NCBI GenBank assembly: GCA_025454175.1
Contig: JALOOX010000044.1
Coordinates: 1-51,819, forward strand
Length of the DNA: 51,819 nucleotides
From: Syntrophobacteraceae bacterium
Lineage (GTDB): Bacteria; Desulfobacterota; Syntrophobacteria; Syntrophobacterales; Syntrophobacteraceae
Reading direction: 5' to 3'
The notes under the pieces were generated by a model. It did not search any database, had not been told where the DNA came from, and was given only the letters and a program-made list of their open reading frames with translations. Every line of letters starts with the position of its first letter. Within the stretch, counting starts at the first letter, position 1. Below, one piece after another: positions 48,167-51,819 of the stretch. A program made the translations under genes and the position numbers.

Positions 48167-48208
48167 TAGTTCCTGGTTTCTGGTTTCTGGTTCCTGGCTT
48201 CCAGTCCC
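48167..48208 (-). repeat. Heptanucleotide repeat tract 4 (ubiA leader)
   Basis: Six 7-mers on the plus strand: TAGTTCC, TGGTTTC, TGGTTTC, TGGTTCC, TGGCTTC, CAGTCCC. In the sense of the gene the unit reads GAAACCA. It ends 32 nt before the ubiA start and touches the last codon of fumC. Confidence 0.75.
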
Positions 48209-49587
48209 TAACGCTCGATGCCATGGGCGAAGAGCCGGTCCAGCTCCTCTTCGGGCATGATCCCGCGCTCCAGCACCAGCTCCCGAATGGTTTTCCCCGT
48301 TTCATGAGCTTCCCCGGCCAGCGAGGCGGCACGGTCATACCCCATGGCGGGGACCAGGTGGGTGACCAGCGCCAGGCTTCGCTCCACATTGAGCTCACAT
48401 TTCTCCCGGTTGGCCCCGATGCCGGCGACACACCTCTCGTTGAAAAGCCGGGACGCATTGGTCAGGAGCGATATGGATTCGAGGAGGTTGCGGGCCATGA
48501 GGGGCAGCATGGTATTGAGCTCGAACATTCCCCACTGGCCGCCGATGGTGATTGCGGCGTCGTTGCCGATCACCTGCGCGGCAGCCTGGATCACCACTTC
48601 CGGGATCACGGGATTGACCTTTCCCGGCATGATGGAAGAGCCCGGCTGCAGCGAAGGGATATGGATCTCACCGATGCCGCACCTCGGCCCCGAAGCCAGC
48701 CACCGGATGTCGTTGGCGATCTTCGTGAGGCTCACGGCCACGGTCTTGAGCGCGCCGCTCGCCTCGACGGCTGCGTCCTGGGCCCCCTGGGCCTCGAAGT
48801 GGTCTTCGGCTTCACGGAGGGGATACCCGACTTCCCTGGAGAGAAGCTCGATCACTCGCCGGGCGAATTCCTCGTGGGTATTGACGCCGTTTCCGACCGC
48901 CGTGCCTCCGAGGGCAAGCTCGGCGAGGCTTTCCTGCACCTTTTCGAGCCTCTGGACGCTCAGCTCCGTCTGCCGGGCATAGCCCCCGAATTCCTGGCCC
49001 AGGCGAATGGGAACGGCGTCCTGGAGGTGGGTCCGCCCGATCTTGGCCACGTCGCGAAATTCCCGGGCTTTCTCGGACAGGGCGGACCCCAGGGACGTCA
49101 GGGCTGGAATCAGGTGCTCCTGAATCTGCGTCAGGGCGGCCAGATGAATCACGGTAGGGATGACATCGTTGCTCGACTGCCCGAGGTTGACGTGGTCGTT
49201 GGGGTGCACCGGCGATTTTCCGCCCCGGTTTCCCGTCAGGATCTCGTTGGCGCGGCCGGCGATGACCTCGTTGGCGTTCATATTGATGGAGGTGCCGGAG
49301 CCCGTCTGGAAGACGTCCACCACGAACTGGTCGTCCAGGAATCCCTCCACCACCTCGCGGGCGGCGACGGCGACGGCGCCGGCCAGACCGCCATCCAGCA
49401 GCCCCAGCTCGCGGTTCACCACGGCGGCATACTGCTTGACGAGCCCGAGGCCGTGGATGAAAGACCGCGTGAAGCGCAGACCGCTCACGGGAAAGTTCTC
49501 GACGGCGCGCCGGGTCTGCGCCCCGTAATAGGCATCCTCGGGAATGGAAACCTCCCCGAGGGCGTCTTCCTCGCGTCGCACCTTCAT
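48208..49587 (-). CDS. fumC: Class II fumarate hydratase
   Basis: An iron-independent homotetrameric fumarase interconverting fumarate and malate. The 459-aa protein has the signature GSSIMPGKVNPV with the catalytic loop serine, plus TGSGTSINMNANEV, HPNDHVNLGQSSND and IGRTHLQDA. The related aspartase has a very similar signature, but the sdhAB context supports fumarase. ATG 49587 is preceded by GGAGGAG. It follows the iron-sulfur subunit gene by 32 nt. Confidence 0.93.
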   Translation of the reverse strand: MKVRREEDALGEVSIPEDAYYGAQTRRAVENFPVSGLRFTRSFIHGLGLVKQYAAVVNRELGLLDGGLAGAVAVAAREVVEGFLDDQFVVDVFQTGSGTSINMNANEVIAGRANEILTGNRGGKSPVHPNDHVNLGQSSNDVIPTVIHLAALTQIQEHLIPALTSLGSALSEKAREFRDVAKIGRTHLQDAVPIRLGQEFGGYARQTELSVQRLEKVQESLAELALGGTAVGNGVNTHEEFARRVIELLSREVGYPLREAEDHFEAQGAQDAAVEASGALKTVAVSLTKIANDIRWLASGPRCGIGEIHIPSLQPGSSIMPGKVNPVIPEVVIQAAAQVIGNDAAITIGGQWGMFELNTMLPLMARNLLESISLLTNASRLFNERCVAGIGANREKCELNVERSLALVTHLVPAMGYDRAASLAGEAHETGKTIRELVLERGIMPEEELDRLFAHGIER

Positions 49588-49619
49588 GACATTCTCCTCC
49601 GGGCGAACGTCCCGCCGCC

Positions 49620-50339
49620 TCAGGATGAGGGTCCCTTTTCCCCGAAGACCTTATTGATCTCGCGCTTCATGAGATTGATGGACTTGGTCACCGGGATCCC
49701 CTTGGGGCACACCCGCGTGCACTCGAAGTAGTTCTTGCATGACCAGACCGCATTGGGGTGGTCGGCCGCCTTGAGCCGCTCGGTGTATTGCCCGTCCCTG
49801 GAATCGAAGAGATAGCGATAGGCCCAGACCAGGGCGGCCGGACCCACGTACTCGGGATTCTCGTCCATGGCCGGGCAGGCCCCGGTGCAGCTTCCGCAGA
49901 GTATGCAGCGGATCACGTCCTCCACCTTCCGGCGTTCCTCCGGACCCTGAAGACGCTCCCTTTCCGGCGGAGGGGTTGAAGCCAGGAGATACGGCTGCAT
50001 GGCTTTCACACGATCCAGGAATTCCTCCATGTCCACCACGAGGTCCTTCAGAATTCTGAAGTGGGGAAGGGGCTCGAGCAGGATCTCCGAACCCTGATAA
50101 TCCTTGACCAGCTTCTGGCAGGCGAGACCGCAGACCCCGTTGATCCTCATGCCGTCGGAGCCGCACACGCCGTGGGCGCACGACATGCGGTAGCCGAGGG
50201 TCCCGTCCTGCTCCCACTTGATGCGGTTGAGACAATCCAGAATGCGCTCCCGGGGCTCCGTCGCCACCACGTAGTCACGGTAATACGGCTCCCGGTCCGT
50301 TTCCGGGTCGAACCGGAAAATCTTGAAGTGCATCTCCAT
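49620..50339 (-). CDS. sdhB: Succinate dehydrogenase/fumarate reductase iron-sulfur subunit
   Basis: A 239-aa electron-transfer subunit of complex II. Cluster motifs: [2Fe-2S] CAHGVCGSDG...C (Cys54, Cys59, Asp62, Cys74; the aspartate in place of the third cysteine is also found in E. coli SdhB), [4Fe-4S] CILCGSCTGACP, and the [3Fe-4S]/second set CTRVCPKG. The start is ATG 50339, one base after the sdhA stop. Membrane anchor genes are not in view. Whether the enzyme runs as succinate dehydrogenase or fumarate reductase cannot be decided here. Confidence 0.94.
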   Translation of the reverse strand: MEMHFKIFRFDPETDREPYYRDYVVATEPRERILDCLNRIKWEQDGTLGYRMSCAHGVCGSDGMRINGVCGLACQKLVKDYQGSEILLEPLPHFRILKDLVVDMEEFLDRVKAMQPYLLASTPPPERERLQGPEERRKVEDVIRCILCGSCTGACPAMDENPEYVGPAALVWAYRYLFDSRDGQYTERLKAADHPNAVWSCKNYFECTRVCPKGIPVTKSINLMKREINKVFGEKGPSS

Positions 50340-50340
50340 T

Positions 50341-51819
50341 TCAGTAGGCCCTCGGTTTGGGTTGAAAACGCGTGATGGTGACAGGCTTGTCAAAGATACG
50401 GAACCCCTGGTCCTGCTTGTGGATCAGGGTGTGTTTGAGCCAGTTTTCGTCGTCGCGCTCCGGGAAGTCCTCCCGGGAGTGGGCCCCCCGGCTCTCCGTC
50501 CTGGCGAGGGCAGACGCCACGATGGCCTCGCCCAGGCCGAGCAGGTGCTCGAGCTCGATGGCCTCGAGGAGGTCCGTGTTGAAGCGCGAGCCCTGATTTT
50601 CAACGCCAACCTTTCCATAGGCTTCCTTGAGGGCCGAGATGTCGGACAGTGCTCGAACAAGGGTCTCCTCGTGACGAAAGACCGAGCAGTGGGCCGTCAT
50701 GGCTTCCTGCAGTTCCCGCCGAAGCCGGGCGGCCTTCTCACCACCCCGGCTCCCCTTGATCTCCGCAATGCGCTCCCTCACGGCCCGTTCCGGGTCCTCG
50801 GGAACCGCGGGCCACGGGATGCCGGCAAGGTCGCCCAGCATTTTCAAACCGGCCCGTCGGCCAAAAACCACGAGATCCAGGAGCGAATTGCAGCCCAGCC
50901 GATTGGCGCCATGCAGGGAAAGGCACGAACATTCCCCGGCGGCATAGAGCCCCGTGACGACCTGGTGGCCGGCGTCGAGCACCTGCCCGTCCACGTTCAC
51001 CGGGATGCCGCCCATCATGTAGTGACAGGTGGGCTGGACCGGAACAAGGTCCTTGGCCGTGTCGAGCCCGAGATAAATCTTCACGAAGGAGCTGATGTCC
51101 GAAAGCCTCTCGGCCAGCCGCTTCTCACCCAGGTGGGTCAGGTCGAGATGGACGTAATCCTTGCCCCCGATGCCTCTCCCCTCCCGAATCTCCATGTAGA
51201 TGGCGCGGGAGATCATATCCCTGGGTCCGAGGTCCTTGATGGTAGGGGCATAACGCTCCATGAAGCGATCCCCCAGGTCGTTCCGCAGGACCCCCCCCTC
51301 ACCCCTGGCCGCTTCACTGATGAGGACGCCCAGCCCGTAGATGCCCGTCGGGTGGAACTGCACGAACTCCATGTCCTCCAGGGGAATCCCGGCGCGATAG
51401 GCCAGGTACACACCGTCTCCCGTATTGGCGAAAGCATTGGAGGTGGTCTTGAACACCTTTCCGAACCCACCCGTGGCCAGCAGGACGGCGCGAGCCTGGA
51501 TGAAATGGAGCTCTCCCGTGGCGAGCTCGTAAACCGTGACCCCCACCACCTGTCCATCCCGGATCACCAGGTCCAGCATGTGGAGCTCGGGATAAATGCG
51601 GATTCCCTTCTTCACCACCTCGAAATACAGCGTATCCATCATGACCCGCCCGCTGCGGTCGGCGGCGTAACAGCCGCGCTTCACGGGGGCGGCTCCGAAG
51701 TCCCGCGTGTGTCCCCCAAACGCGCGCTGGGCGATGCGACCGTCCTCGGTGCGGTTGAAGGGAACCCCCATGTGCTCGAGCTCATAGACGGCCCGAACGG
51801 CATCCTGGGCCAGGATCTC
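50341..51819 (-). CDS. sdhA: Succinate dehydrogenase/fumarate reductase flavoprotein subunit, 5' end outside window
   Basis: Partial: the reading frame is open to the right edge, so at least 100 N-terminal residues (the FAD-binding GxGxxG and His-flavin region) are missing. The visible 493 codons contain the substrate-site blocks FVQFHPTGIYG, GEGGVLRN, ARGEGG, the catalytic arginine segment RDMISRAIYMEIREGRG, and CHYMMGGI, then HGANRLGCNSLLDLVVFGRRAG. The C-terminal helical domain follows. It is co-transcribed with sdhB and fumC. Confidence 0.94.
   Translation of the reverse strand, partial: EILAQDAVRAVYELEHMGVPFNRTEDGRIAQRAFGGHTRDFGAAPVKRGCYAADRSGRVMMDTLYFEVVKKGIRIYPELHMLDLVIRDGQVVGVTVYELATGELHFIQARAVLLATGGFGKVFKTTSNAFANTGDGVYLAYRAGIPLEDMEFVQFHPTGIYGLGVLISEAARGEGGVLRNDLGDRFMERYAPTIKDLGPRDMISRAIYMEIREGRGIGGKDYVHLDLTHLGEKRLAERLSDISSFVKIYLGLDTAKDLVPVQPTCHYMMGGIPVNVDGQVLDAGHQVVTGLYAAGECSCLSLHGANRLGCNSLLDLVVFGRRAGLKMLGDLAGIPWPAVPEDPERAVRERIAEIKGSRGGEKAARLRRELQEAMTAHCSVFRHEETLVRALSDISALKEAYGKVGVENQGSRFNTDLLEAIELEHLLGLGEAIVASALARTESRGAHSREDFPERDDENWLKHTLIHKQDQGFRIFDKPVTITRFQPKPRAY

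Overview
The window looks like a GC-rich (about 60% or more by eye) chromosome segment of an anaerobic or facultative deltaproteobacterium (Desulfobacterota; Syntrophobacter-like lineages fit best). This rests on gene content: split glyQ/glyS glycyl-tRNA synthetase, an anaerobic-type cobalamin block (cobB/cbiA, cobQ/cbiP, cbiB, cobD), an ADP-forming acyl-CoA synthetase fused to an acetyltransferase, a TRAP carboxylate-uptake protein and a serine/threonine kinase with PEGA repeats. No rRNA, tRNA, CRISPR array or intact insertion sequence was seen.

Layout. 1-5100: TRAP binding protein and a hotdog-like protein (minus), then metallo-hydrolase, O6-alkylguanine methyltransferase, inositol-3-phosphate synthase and a small conserved protein (plus). 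5159-11225: minus-strand cobalamin operon headed by a second metallo-hydrolase. 11580-12493: two Hsp20 genes. 12500-15650: a decay zone with an hsdM remnant cut by a 133-bp inverted-repeat element, a stand-alone Rho paralogue, a frameshifted serine recombinase fused to transposase debris, and an orphan XRE antitoxin-like gene. 15652-20290: SanA-like protein, then a kinase with six PEGA domains, a glycine-zipper lipoprotein and a proteasome-like hydrolase on the plus strand. 20287-24655: a GH13 enzyme frameshifted by an 8-bp duplication, downstream of the acyl-CoA synthetase/acetyltransferase fusion. 24633-26161: AraC-type regulator and a CxxCH protein.

26549-34905 is a copper-themed block. 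Two adjacent multicopper-oxidase-like proteins carry complementary halves of the copper-binding motif set, and only the first has a Tat signal. They are followed by a CusB-like adaptor carrying extra metal-binding domains at both ends and a CusA-like RND pump. This possible two-subunit oxidase is the most interesting candidate here.

35139-39348: glyS and glyQ (minus), then a SuhB-type inositol monophosphatase (plus), which together with the synthase at 3445 could make free inositol. 39397-40270: an intact ribbon-helix-helix antitoxin with its promoter, but a PIN toxin that has lost its N-terminal half. 40271-44556: a GH63-type glycosidase, then an exported DUF2092-like protein and an Arg/Gly/His-rich protein. 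44726-45467: remnants of a transporter and of an Fe-S-domain gene. 45706-51819: a small acidic protein with a Tudor-like tail, an AEC permease, then minus-strand sdhA(frdA)-sdhB-fumC-ubiA.

Heptanucleotide tracts recur in intergenic gaps. In three cases they lie 23-32 nt upstream of a start codon (cobD, cusB, ubiA) in the same orientation relative to the gene. All functional calls come from reading the translations; no database search was run.
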